Assembly (NCBI GenBank): GCA_963082975.1
Contig: OY720346.1
Location: 36,049,787 to 36,113,786 of the forward strand
DNA: 64,000 nucleotides
Reading direction: 5' to 3'
Source of the DNA: Labia minor
Taxonomy: Eukaryota > Arthropoda > Insecta > Dermaptera > Spongiphoridae
The notes beneath the pieces were generated by a model. It saw only the letters and a program-made list of their open reading frames with translations, was not told where the DNA came from and ran no database searches. Within the stretch, counting starts at the first letter, position 1. Every line of letters starts with the position of its first letter. Position numbers and translations under genes: made by a program. Positions 23,577 to 36,675 of the stretch are shown here, piece after piece.

Positions 23577-23712
23577 ATCTATCTTAAATAAAAATTGTAG
23601 CTAGATAAGAACTTGTATATATCTAATAATAATATATTTCTTTAATTGATATTAATTTAAAATAATAATTAAAGAATATCATATTTTTTCACAAGAATAT
23701 TAATAAATAAGA
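23577..23712 (+). repeat. Direct repeat copy 2 (pair with 21424-21571)
   Basis: Second copy of the AT-rich direct repeat; it has a short deletion in the AATAATAAT tract relative to copy 1. It abuts the Tc1/mariner-type element that starts at 23781. Confidence 0.7.
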
Positions 23713-23780
23713 TAAATGTTAGAATATAAATTAAATAATTTAAATTATATTTGATTATTATAAATTAAAATAAATATGTA

Positions 23781-24796
23781 AAGGATGTTTCATAAAGTAC
23801 GCAGTTGTTTAATTGGATTTTTTTGTTTGAAGATTGTCAGCACTGTTCCTATCATTTTCGTTATCTATTATCACTCCGATTAGAAGACCATTTGTCGTTT
23901 TTCTATTTTATAGCCATGGAGCGGTTCAGTATCGAGCAACGCATTCTTATTGTGAAAACTCATTACAAAAACGGGGAGTGCTACGCAGAGACTGTCCGTA
24001 AACATCGCGCGATCTTTGGACGTGACAATGCCCCGACCGCAACAACAATTGGTACAGAAATTCGAAGAAACCGTAATGTTCGAACGCAACAAAACATTGC
24101 GGTAGTGCAAGACAGTGTGAAAGTGAGACCCGTGAAGTCGCTTCGCCGTCGTTCACAACAGCTGGGTATGTCAACATCTTTGGTGCATCGAATACTGAAA
24201 AAAGAGATCTTCATATGCACCCCTACAAGATTCAGTTGACACAAGAGCTGAAACCAGCAGATCATGCAAAACGGCGAAGATTCGCCGATTGGATTTTGAC
24301 TAGACAACAAGAGGACGACATTAAATTATTAAAGCTTTGGTGGTTCTTTTTATTTATAACGGAATTTTGTAAATTAAACCACATATTGATATTTGTTATT
24401 GTAAATTTATTCAAAAAATACAAACATATACACAACGTTTCGATTGCTACTTCTGCATATCAATATGCATATCAATATGTGGTTTAATTTACAAAATTCA
24501 GTTATAAAGAGGACGACAGTTTACGTGAACAAACCTTAAACGACTACTGAACTGCAGATGGAAATTCAACGGGAAATCGGTGAAATCGACAGGGACGTCT
24601 GCGAAAGAGTTTCGTTAATTTCAACGATCGGATATCTGCCTGCAGAGAAAGTGGAGGTGGATATATTCTCGATATCATTTTTCATTATTAAATCGAAGTA
24701 TATGTTGAATGAAATTAAATAAAAATTTTGAATTTTGCTTAGATTTTGCCTGATTTATTGCATTTTTAAAAACTGCGTACTTTATGAAACACCCTT
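23781..24796 (+). mobile_element. Decayed Tc1/mariner-type transposon with a nested insertion
   Basis: Terminal inverted repeats of about 25 bp share GTTTCATAAAGTACGCAGTT, and TA duplications flank the element (23779-23780 and 24797-24798). The plus strand encodes the start of a transposase from 23916 (MERFSIEQRILIVKTHYKNG), including a helix-turn-helix region (QQLGMSTSLVHRILKKE). Further pieces follow: LQPADHAKRR-like sequence near 24250, and a C-terminal VCERVSL piece near 24600. The catalytic core is deleted. The N terminus resembles the DD37-type mariner relatives whose genes begin with a (Y/F)S-(I/L)EQR-type motif. Confidence 0.85.
24321..24508. mobile_element. Small palindromic insertion inside the mariner-type element
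   Basis: 188 bp are flanked by a 10-bp direct repeat, GAGGACGACA (24311-24320 and 24509-24518), which also marks continuity of the interrupted host element. Inside are 38-bp inverted arms (24353-24390 and 24471-24508) carrying AATTTTGTAAATTAAACCAC and its reverse complement with one mismatch. The length of the direct repeat suggests a Mutator-like or hAT-like origin, but this is inference. Confidence 0.7.
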
Positions 24797-26484
24797 TATA
24801 TTATATTTTAAGAATTCTGGGTGGGAATTGCTAAAATTAATGATATTTTTTTTATTAATTGTCAAACATGTATGCACAGGTTCTTTGAACGGAATTAGGA
24901 ATCGAATAAATAGTGGGGAGTTTTACACAAATTTTTATTTATGTTTTTATTAAAAATAATATTTTGTAGGTTTTTGTATGTAAATTGATTTATGATATAC
25001 AGCCTATATACAAAAAGAGGTAATTATAAGATAAAAATTGTTGGTGGATACTCATAATAATCTGCATCTCGTGATCATTGGAAGTGAATAGATATCAGTG
25101 AAACAAATGTTTTAAACAATTCAAAATTAATTCTTGTTACACTTTTGAATCAAATTTATTTGGTTTTTGTTAAACTTTGACTGAAACTTTTAGAGATAAA
25201 ATTTTAAAGGTGTCCCTCTTTTAGAAACAATCATGTATTGTATGCTAAAGGAAAGCTGGCCTATTATATTATAGATTATTAAATAATAAAATAGTGAAAA
25301 AAAAATAATAAGAATATAAAAAAAGAAAAATAGAATTAAAAATAAAATGCAAATGTGATGTTAGTGTGAGTGATTGTGACCATCCCCGGAGGGTTTTTCG
25401 CCTTCTGCTTTTGCCTTGAACACATCATGCACCCTCTGATAGAGTTGTTCGTCACCCTGCCCTGCCCGAAGGGTCACAGGACTTTATTTCGATTTGCAAT
25501 TCGATTTAGCACGTCAACGGGGGGTCCCCCAGGGTGGGTGCCTCCTCTCCTTCGTCGTCGTCGTCGAATGCCTTAGCACCCAATCCATCCCCTTCCCTCT
25601 CTCTTTTTAAGCTATAATTTGGCTCAGCAGGGTGGCCACTCTCCCTCCCCCCTTCCCTTTACTCATATTGTGTAACAGTTGCTTTTGTTCTTTTTGGGGT
25701 GCACCCTTTTAGATGAAACTGCTTTGGCAACATTATATAAAAAAAACGAAACATGCTTAAAAGTGATTTTTATTGTTCTATTTTACACAAGTTTTTTTTT
25801 CCTTGATAATATAAAAATAATTCAATTGACGAGACACATATGATCGATTATTAAGTTAATTTCATTATTTATTAGAATTCTTTAATTCATGTATTTTTTA
25901 GAATAAATTTCATAAATTCTATTTTCTAATCTTTAATTGTAAAATCTATAATAAGTCTTGTTCAATATACCTAAATTGTAAAAAAAATTGTTTTGTATTA
26001 ATACAATAATTTTAAATTTATATTTATTAACGTTTAGTATTTTAATATTATTAATTTTTCATCGTCAGGAATTGTAATGGAAATAATAGATATGGATGTT
26101 CCAGAGAGTGGTTAGGCAATTTACTATTAAGATTCTATATTATTTTTATTAGTGTTAGATGATAAAAGCCCTTGCGATATGATTAATAGTGATTAAAAAC
26201 AAATTTTCGGTTCAGCTTGATCCTGTTTTTTTTTAAATTACATTCTACATAGTATTTTTTAATAAACTATTTACTGAAATTTTAAATTTTTAAATATTTT
26301 TATTATAGTTAAAATCATCTATTAAATAAGATTATAAAATTTCTAGTAGAAATACTTAATGTAATAAAAAAACCAGTTGAATATACCTGGTAGCCCCATA
26401 AGGCTTTTTGATGGATATATTCACTAGTTTAAATATATTTGTTCCATTGGCTCTCCTCTTTCTAAATACATATATTTAAAATAT
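24797..26484. other. AT-rich region around a GC-rich island
   Basis: Apart from the island at 25370-25740 (listed separately) no gene, RNA gene or repeat end was recognised. Confidence 0.35.
25370..25740. promoter_or_regulatory. GC-rich island, candidate regulatory DNA or exon
   Basis: This is the most GC-rich 370 bp of the left half. It includes TTCGTCGTCGTCGTCG (short codon-like repeat) and ACGGGGGGTCCCCCAGG (a strong hairpin). On the minus strand a short acidic open stretch (AFDDDDEGEEAPTLGDPP) can be read from an AG, but it stops soon after. No family was recognised. Either a conserved non-coding element or the edge of an exon could explain it. Confidence 0.25.
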
Positions 26485-26796
26485 GAGCTGTGGCCAGACA
26501 TAGAACCGACCGACGATTTGAAATAAATTAATTTCCAAACAACATTATATATATATATATATATAATATCAAAAAAATATTTTTAAAACTTGAATTAAGT
26601 AAATATACCAAATTTTATCAAAATCTGTTCACGTCTATGGAACACAATGGACATACGGACGGAAGGACAGACATTATGCTAAAAATATTTTTTTCTGTTA
26701 ACAAAATGCATGATTCGTGGAAATTTGGAAAAATCTCCATATGTGAAATTTGGTGTGAATACAATACCTTACCTTCCTATCATGAGTCAGTAAAAA
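26485..26796 (+). mobile_element. Family 1 HINE-like element, old copy
   Basis: A diverged copy with recognisable 5' (GAGCTGTGGCCAGACA, then ACCGACCGACGATTTG) and 3' parts (GCATGATTCGTGGAAATTTG, ending GAGTCAGTAAAAA). The central part with the TGACGTCA pair is deleted. It is clearly older than the copies at 38311 and 54396. Confidence 0.65.
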
Positions 26797-29564
26797 TGTT
26801 TTATACAGTAAAATAATTAAATATTGGAAAAAAAATATGAAAAAAATATTACAATTAATTAAGTTTTAAAAAATTATTAACTATTAATAAAAAGAATAGA
26901 AATATAGTATAAACCTATTCGAAAAGAAAATAATTGAGTGAGGGCTTAAAAGCAAAGTAAGCTTGTAGTATGAACGGATAGGTAAGGTTGTAAGGGCCCC
27001 CAGGGGGTCAACAAGAAAACCAATTTTTTGGGATTGGAATGACTTGAAATGTGAAGTTAAGTAAAAAAACGATTATCAGTAGTAAATCATGTAACAATAC
27101 CTTTACTGTGAAAAAACTTCAAAATTTTATCGATTAAAAAGTAATATTTTGTTGTTCATAAAAATGATTTAGATTATTACATATTCACATTGGACGAATT
27201 AGTGTAGATAGATTGAGCTAGTAGATTAATTAAAAGTATTTAAAAATTATACTGAATTTGTCTATAGTAAAATTTAATAAAAAAAATGTAAAATGAAAAA
27301 TCAATAATATTAAATGTTAGAAAATCTTAAAATTAAAAAAAATATATATTTATACAATTATATTAAATTTATTAATAATTAATTATACACTATATAATAC
27401 AATATTATTTTTATTTTAAATCACTAGTAAAAATTAATTATATAAATTAACAAATTCGAGTGTAAATAGTTTTTGGGAATGCCTGTGGTTTTTTAAATCT
27501 TGTCCTAATGGCAGTACTCTTTTAGTTTAGTAAATATAATTAAATAATTTGTAATATAAATGCATGCATTTTGCAGCCTTAGGAGTGTGCTTGCATCAAA
27601 TGGCACGCGCTTCAGGCCTGGAAATAAGAATGGCTGGCCATCAGAGCCTGGAACTTGGCTATATTTGAATTGCCCTTAGAATTAGAAAATCATTTCTTAA
27701 TAGAGGAAAATAAAATGATTTACAAACAAAAACATCATTGAGATTACATAATAAAAATTATTGTTTTTGCTGGTAGTTGAAATTAAGTAGATATATATAT
27801 ATAAAACAAAAAAATTTATTTTTTGATATATATATATAAAACAAAAAAATTTATTTTTTTTTAATAAATATAAAGAAATTATTTATAGCAATATTATTAA
27901 TATTTTATTAAAAATACAATTTTCATATAATAAGAATGGAAGCCAAATTTATTTACAATATTTATTATTACACTTATTCATAACATGAATAATATATAAG
28001 TAATTTTATTATTCAGATAGTAATATGAAGTACAGTCATTTTTTAACACATTTCCCCAAGCATCACAGTAATTAGAAGAAAGGATATTGATATTACTAGA
28101 TATCCAGTCTTTTATATAGATATACATGGATTTATACTATATTATAAATATAAAATATTTTCAACTGCAAGCAAAATGGTATATAACATCATTTGTTTAT
28201 ATTATATTCTGAGGAAGATATTAATTTAATACAAAATATTAAATTTTGCTTATGTTTTTATAAATTTAAAATTGAATTTTATGTTTTTTTTTTGGAATAA
28301 ATTAAAATTCTTTCCATAGACCATCCGGGTGATCATGAATAATATAGTCGATCACTCTCATTTATTTGCAATCTTTTTACAGGCCTTTTCCCTAATAATT
28401 AATTTTCGTTTTTAATTATTTATTAAAAATATTTTTGAAAAATAAATTTGATTAAATTGGATAAACTTATAATCAGAATGTTAAAAATGCTAATTAATAT
28501 AGTTTCCAAATTAATCAAAGAAATTTAATTTATTTTGTTTATTATTAAAAATAATTTCACTATTAATAATATTTGCTATAAATTCACAAACCAGCATTTT
28601 AATGTTTGTTTTAATTTTTGTTAGATTTTTAGTAAACTAGAATAATAATGTTTGGGTTTCTTTGAAGTATTTTCTTTTTTATAAGGAAGATCCCAACATT
28701 TAACTTTTAAGTACATAATGATTAGAAGATTAGAAATTAAAGAATAGACAAAAGGTATAGTACAGTAAAATATAAAATGTATAAAAAAATCGTTTTAAAA
28801 ACATTCTCATCATCTTGAGAGGGAAATTTATTTTTATAAAAAAAGAGGATTATTTTTCTTTTTCTTCGTCTTTTTGTTTAATTTATTATCTTTATCACAA
28901 GATCCTTCAGGTAAATGGACTGAATACTAATTAAAATATTTGTTGAGTGATTGATTGCTTTTTTAGTTAATAATAATAATCTATTATCTATGTCTTTTTC
29001 TTCTAAGGACGGAATTTTCAAGACACTTTGGTTATTATTATTAATTAGAAGATACATTTGATTCTTTTAGAATTTATAACCTTCGGATATAATTCGATAT
29101 GTTGAAACAATTATAATATAAAACAATTATTTGAAATAATTTTTGTGACAAAATGAATTTTAAAAAATTTCTAAATTAATTTAAAATATTTTTTTTTCTA
29201 TAAATATATAACAGTAGAATAAATTAATATTATCTTTTAAAATTTTCTCTTTAAAAAATTTTATATATTAAAATATTTCAATAAAAAATATTAATGTTTG
29301 TAAGTTATGTATAAATATTATATATATATATTGCTTTTTTAAAATTAATTTTTTTTACAAATATAATTTAAAAACTTAAAAAAAAAATTAAATGAAAAAA
29401 AAATAATTACACCAAAAATTGTCATTTAAATTGATTTTTTCAATATGGGTTTGTTTTCCAAAAATTTAAACAAAATTTGACTCTGGATTCTTTAGATATA
29501 GGGATTGTTAAGAAAATAAAATGAATGTCATATATATTATATATAAAAAAAGGATAGGGTGTTA
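26797..29564. other. AT-rich intergenic DNA downstream of KATNB1
   Basis: No gene recognised. A 33-37-bp tandem duplication (AAAACAAAAAAATTTATTTT repeated) lies at about 27795-27860. A GC-richer patch at 27570-27680 (GCATCAAATGGCACGCGC, AGGCCTGG) and one at 28315-28395 could be regulatory. The 3' UTR of KATNB1 must begin here, but I saw no clear poly(A) signal for it. Confidence 0.35.
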
Positions 29565-32500
29565 TCAGTCAATGGCTCCCATTTGAATTACCAATTCTCG
29601 AAATGTTTGTCCCAATTTACCAGAAACAGTTTGTCGTTTGAGCAAGACGGCTCGGATGGCAAGCAGTGAATCATAACATTTGCGACATTTATTATACCTG
29701 AAAACACGATTTAAAACAAATATTAATTAAGCAATTAAAAATATTTTTTTATGAATAAGTTAAATCTTACTGATATTAATATTTGTAAAATCAGATATAA
29801 TAAATATAAATATGATTAATGGCTAAAAGAACAAATTAAAAAAAATAACTAATAGTAATAACAGGAAAGTATGTGATGCAAATAAAATAATAAACGTAAT
29901 GCAACCACAAAAATTTCATAATATTAAATAACAAATAATTAGAGAAAATCTAGGATTTTAAAATAAAAAAAATAAAAAAATATTAAAAATAAATTATTAA
30001 AATAAACAACAAATGCTTTTAATTATGCTGAAAATATATGTGGTTAAATATTTATAGCATATTAATTTATATTTGAAATTTAAAAAAAAATATAAAATAT
30101 GAATGATATGTATGCATTTATAAATGATATTTAAATATAAATAATTACACATATTTACAAGTACATAATAAGCACATAAATATATGAATTTTAAAATCAA
30201 ATCAAATAATAATAAAATATCAAACCTCTCTTCTCTGCTTATATCAACTCCAACAGTTTGAATTGGCGCTTGGATATTGGTTTTTATTAAATTTGCAAAA
30301 TTTCGTATTATAAGCCTTAATGTAGAACAAGCAACTTGGACATATCTGCAAAAATAAAATATAATTTTGATTGTGGAATTATAGAGAGAATAAATGCATT
30401 AAAAAGGGCGTTTGAAAGCTCCAGATTAAAGTCGTTGAAAAATTTTAAAGAAATTTAAAAATATGAAGAAAGGTATAATAAAGGACTCAGGTGTTTAGAT
30501 TCTTCCGGTCAATTCCTTTTAGATAACAATATTTTAAAAATTGTATTATAATATATATATATATATATTCATATATGTAAATAATAATTCGAGCTTAACA
30601 TCAATGAATGGCGATGAGCCGTTAAATAGAAACGTTATTCAAAGTTGTGTAAAATGGGGTGTTAGATGGAGGCAAGGGATATTCGGAGGTCACGCGCCTA
30701 TGCACGTGACTTGTCCTATTTGAATATAGACATAGATGCAGATGCATGCAAGTGGTGTCAAATATTGACACAAAAGCGTGTGAAAGGCTTAACAACGGAG
30801 TGATGGTGACCCCTAAAGCAATAAACGAAAATCAGCACCATTCTTAAGTATAATCTACCCAATACGTATATTATTAATTACGAGTATAACTTTTATCATT
30901 TATTAAAATTTAACATTTAGTATACAATTTTGGTAAAAAATTAATAATAATAATAATAAAGAGAAAGGGAACGAAATGGTCTGAAGAGCGAAAAAAGGCC
31001 CACAGTGAAAAAATGAAAGAAATCTGGCAGGCAAAGAAAAATATGTAGATTAAGGAAAAAATGTATAGAAAAAGAAGAATGGGAGCTTTGCGTGATCAAA
31101 GACGGTCCATAGGCAAACAAAAAAAAAATAATAAAAAAATAAAGAGAATATAAGTATATATAAAAAATATTTTTAAATTTTATAAAATAGATTTATTATT
31201 TCAATAAATAGAGAAAAAAATATTCGTTAATAGAAGTTCTTCAAATGTCTTTTTTAGGTTCCACTGATTTAGTGTCCGTTTTAGGGGCAGAAATTTCATT
31301 TTTTAAAAATTAAATTTAAAATGCTAGTCATAGTTAAATAATTATTGCTAGCTTTGAGAATAATCTATGAATCTTAAATAAAATCATAAGTTTCTCTAGA
31401 ATTGTGAATTAAATTCAAAAACATTAAAAAATTAGGCTTATGATGTCCATTATCTTATATAATAAAATTTAAACTTGGTTCATAAAAATAATAGAAATAA
31501 CAATAATAACAGGGAGCCTAACTAATAATGTTTTAGTCATTTACCTTTAAAATTTAAATTTTTTGTTATTCATTTGATATTAAATATAATTAATTGAAAA
31601 AAATACTATAAAATTACAAGAGGAAGATTGTTTACAATTTTTAATCATTACCAATGTTAATTTAAATCTTGATTGGCATGAATGAATAAAAGATTGTTTT
31701 ATGTATAAATAGATTAAATAAATAAATAAGTAGTAATTTTTCCCTTTATTTAATTCTATTTCGGAATTACAATAAAAACTTTTTAATCGCAATAAAATTC
31801 AACTTGAATTATATATAAAGGTGTGCGGGTGTATGTGTAACATGAAACGATTTATCAAAGGGATTCTCAATCGATTGCAACTTTTAATTAACTCCCCAAC
31901 CAACGATCCCGAAACTCCCCCTGCTCCATTCCCTTCAACGCAACTCGTTCTCCGATTTTTTTTCTTTTTTTTTTTTTTATTGAACTGTTCCGAATTAAAT
32001 AATGGTCTTGCCCAGATCCATTATCAGTTAAACTAATTTTACACACTTGCTACAGATAACACCCGGCGTAGTGCAATTTATCATCAGGACGACAGTTGGA
32101 GATATTAATAAATAGTGAGACAAAAGAGGAGGATCAACTGCACTTGCCGAGAAATTAGCAGAGTTAATAAAATTATGCATTATAGAATTAATTTATCGAT
32201 GTTTTTTTCTTGCATATGCAGGCGCCAGTAAAAATAAAATAACCAAATTTATTATTAAACAAAAACAAACAAAATAACAAAATTATATTTGAGTGAAAAA
32301 TTTAAAAGAGTTAAAATGCCTTAAAATATTAACTATTTTATAAATCAATTAACTACTTACTCCATCATCATTTAAACCAACTTGATGTCAAATATATTTT
32401 AAAGTCGAATATATTTCTTTATAAACTTTTCATCAATATTTTAAATATAATCATTATATGTATGTGCGGAGGTCAATAAGTCCGTGACTTTTTGAATGAA

Positions 32501-34252
32501 ACACTGGTAAATGGATAAAAAATTATTTTATTTTTCAACATAGTCTCTTTTGAACGATATACACTTCGTCTAACGTTTCACAAATTTTTTTTATAAAAAT
32601 TAAGATTTGTCGAGGATATCAAAATAGATTTGTTTGTGAGATGATTTCATCGTTGGAATCAAATCTCTTCTCGCTGAGCCATTCTGGTTTGGAAACAAGA
32701 AATAGACACTTGAGGCTAAATCTGGAGAATAGGGCGGATGAGGGAGAAATTCGAATCCCAATTCATGGATTTTCATTGAAATTCACTTTTTTACATTTAC
32801 TTCTAAAATCACGATGTAGTCTGCTATTTATTGATGTCAAACAAAAACTAATGACCCAGCTGATTCAAATTTAGGCAGGAGTCAGCCTGGTTGCCTGCTG
32901 CCAGGAGCAGTGTTGCCATTTGGGACGTGAAATTGAAAATGGCACGGACTTATTGACCTGCCCTCGTACTATTTACTAATATATCTGTATATAAATATTT
33001 TAAAAATATAGATAAGAATTTTATATTTTTATTATTTGGTTGATCTATAAATTACAAATGATATATAATATAATAATATTATATTACAATTTTTATTTCA
33101 TGTCATGGCTGATTTACTCAATGAATGTTATCGATACAATTGGAGCGTAACGAAATTGCGATTGTTCCCAAATCAAATCGAATCTTTTCTAAAAGTTTAG
33201 GACAAATGTGAGAATCCGATTAGAAATGTATTTATTTAAACAAGCGCTAAGACATTTGACCATTGTGCTTTTTATTGTAACTCTTTTGATTTGTTTCTTT
33301 ATTGGTAATATGAGACCAATCGTTTCGTCCGTCAGAGTCCATTCTCTTGATTCGGAATAATTTTTCAATGAGCCATGAAGGGGCGCGTGTCCCTAAAGGG
33401 TTTGAGAGAATCTGCGAGTGGTATGGGCTGGGATTATTATTATACAACCCTTCACATCTATTCATTTCCCTTTCACTCACTAACCCATTCACACTAATTT
33501 ATCCTCATCTATAAATGAATTATGTTAAAGTTTAATTTATTCATTTTTATTTTAGAACATTTCTTTATTTAGCTTTGTTCTATTATTTTTTCTATTTTAT
33601 TCATTTTATAAATTTTCAAATGTTTATTATTTATTTATTAAATTTAGACCTATAAATAATAATAAAAAAAAATTGAATGTGGTTAGAAAGATTAAAGGTT
33701 TAAAAAATAGAAGTTTAATTAATACGTATAAATCACACATATCAATTTTTAATTTCTCTATTGTGTTTCAAAGATTATTATTAAGAACTTCTAAATTAGC
33801 TGGAGTGTCTCCACTCGACTATCTCGCAATTTGAATTGGATTAAATAACATAATATATTATATTTAAATTAAATTTAATTAATTATAAATTATACATAAT
33901 AAATATTAAACCAGCGCATGTTTGGCTTTTTGTTGATGGCACCACGTCACATGTTGGCGCGTGAGAATTGCAGTGTTAAAAAATTAATTCTGGTAATTTC
34001 AGCGAATTAATCAAGCTGAAATTCTATATATAGCAGTTTTATACAATCTTTAATCATGTGAAAAATTATCAAACATATATCTTTATTTTTACGGTCACTT
34101 TAGAGGAAAAAAAATCAAAACGTTGTAGGTAATGACCCTCTTCCGGTTGAGCTACATTTCTCAAAAGTTGATAGAAAACTACGAATTTTGAATAATGCTC
34201 ATGTACCAAATTTCATCATTCTAGCTCAAACCGTTTTTGCGTAATCTTGTCT

Positions 34253-34297
<45 letters not shown>

Positions 34298-34436
34298 TTT
34301 TTCTCAACCTTAGTGAAAATGATTCAGGAACCTTCAAAACGTATAAAAACATCAAAATCTCAACATCGAAAATTTTCGTGATCGCAATACTATCTCTGGC
34401 GAGATAGTAAAAAGGAAAAAAATTAAAAATAATCAA

Positions 34437-34468
<32 letters not shown>

Positions 34469-35076
34469 CAAGAGTATGATTGTTTAATTTACGATTCATT
34501 TATTTTAAAGCAAAGAGATAAGTTTTTATAATAATTTTTCAACCAGACAAGAGAATTCTTTAATCCCCCAAAAGGAACGCTTCACAAAGAAACACACAAT
34601 AACTTATTTATTAAAAAAAAAAAAAAAATAGAAATAGGAACAAACCAAAGATAGCAACAACATCAGCAATCTATTTAAAAATATATTTCCTAATTCAAAG
34701 TGAATTAAAAATTGAATTCATCTATATTATATTTATTAAAAAAAGTTTTTGTCTGCTCAGAATTTAAAAAATTTTACTAGTTTTCTAATAAATCAGACTT
34801 GAAATTTGACTTTGCCATTAGATCATCTTCAGAGATTCATAGATAATTTAGATCACCTTAGTTATTTTCTTTTGATTTGAAATTTATTTTATCTGGTGGA
34901 ATTTTAATCACTAGGAATTTTCAATCCTGTTACCCAAGAAATAAAATTATTATAAAATGAATTATTTTGAAGATATGATCCAAAAAATGTAAATATTTGG
35001 AAAAAATAATTAAAATAATATAACTATTTGCACAATTTAAAGGTTATTTCCTAAACTCATCACTAACATCATATAC

Positions 35077-35108
<32 letters not shown>

Positions 35109-36641
35109 ATGTGTGTATGAAGGTGGATGTTCATGTTCACTCAGTCATTTCAGGAAATGAACTATTTTATTCCTACGTGTCGGAAATTAGTGAATTGTAG
35201 AAAGGAAACAGTTGCCAGTGGGCACAGTTGGTGACCAAAGGGGATCACCTGTTGCCCCCACACCTCCCTCAATTCTCTTTAGTTAGGGTGGATAATTAAG
35301 TTACCTTCTCTACTTGAAACTAATCTGAATCTGTCTCAAGGGGAGAGGAAGAGAAATTAATCAAAAAAATTCCCCTTCACGAAAAAGACACAAATTCATT
35401 TAATACTTTACTATAGCAAAGTATAATATAAAAACCATTAATTCCAATTTGAATTTCCAATTTATTAAACATACTAGGGGAAAATTATTTGATAAATTCA
35501 TATATTCTTTATGAAAGAATGTCTCCTATTTAATAAAAAATGTGATAGTGTGGTTCAATTTGGATATTAATTATAAAAAATTGTAACGAATCCAATCTCG
35601 AGATAGTTAAAGATTTTTTTATTTATAAAAAAAAACTTAAAAATATATAATCTGAAACATATTGTTATTATATATACTTGTAGTTCTTCTAGAACTGTAT
35701 ACAATGAAATATAAAATAGAGTAACTTTTTTACAATATAGTTAAATACATGTATAGTTATATACATATAAATATTTTAAGGTGTATTTCTAAGTAAGATA
35801 TTTGGGTAGTTAATAATACATTAACATTAAAAAAATTTACAAAAAAGCCATATGTAAATTGGAAATATTGAGAAATTTTTCTTGATGATTGATGAAGAAG
35901 GAAAAAAAATTTAAAAAGAATCTGTAAAAATGTCTCTATCTGGTAAGAATGGACAAGAAATATAGATTTACAGATTTTGAAAGGAAAAGAAAATAGGAAA
36001 AAGTTCAGAAAGGGGAGGAATATCATTCGATCAAAAAATTCCCTGATAAATAGAAGGAAATGAAAGACGTTCAATTTCTGATTAGCGTGACATGGCGCAC
36101 TATTGCTAAAAATATAGAAAGAATTATGAGTCTAACGATAAAAAGTAAACAAAAAATACCTGGTATTGAAAGTAAAAAAAGAATTTAAGTAATAAATCCT
36201 TTACAAATTTTAAATAAAACATGTGAACTTTGTCAATTAAATTAAGAGGTTAATTAATAAAATTTAATAAAATAATGAATTAATTATTAATTGTATTATT
36301 AATTATATATGAATATTAAATAAAACAAAATAATATAAATTATTATTAATAAAAGATATAATTTTTGATGAAAATATATAGATTAACTTAAAGCTTATAC
36401 TGTTAGAATTTTTTTTTTAAATAAATATTAAAAGTGAATTTCTCAACCCGAAAAAATTTATATACCAAATTTTATCCTTTAAGCTTAACCATTTTCTAAT
36501 TTATAAGATTTTTGAAGTTGAAGGCAAAATTTTCTACATAAAAGTGGCAGACTAAAAATTTACTTCCTGGCTATTACTCCTGGAGAAAAGTTGTTTAAAA
36601 TTCACTAAAGAATCATGCGATCACATACGCTAAAATAGCGA

Positions 36642-36675
<34 letters not shown>

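Noticed and set aside
25370-25576. 68-codon plus-strand gene in the GC-rich island
   Set aside because: It has no domain, ends in an Arg run caused by a CGT-type short repeat, and has no conserved start context. Kept only as an island of unknown function.
32641-32874. 77-codon plus-strand open frame
   Set aside because: It is antisense to the mariner transposase remnant on the minus strand, which explains its composition.
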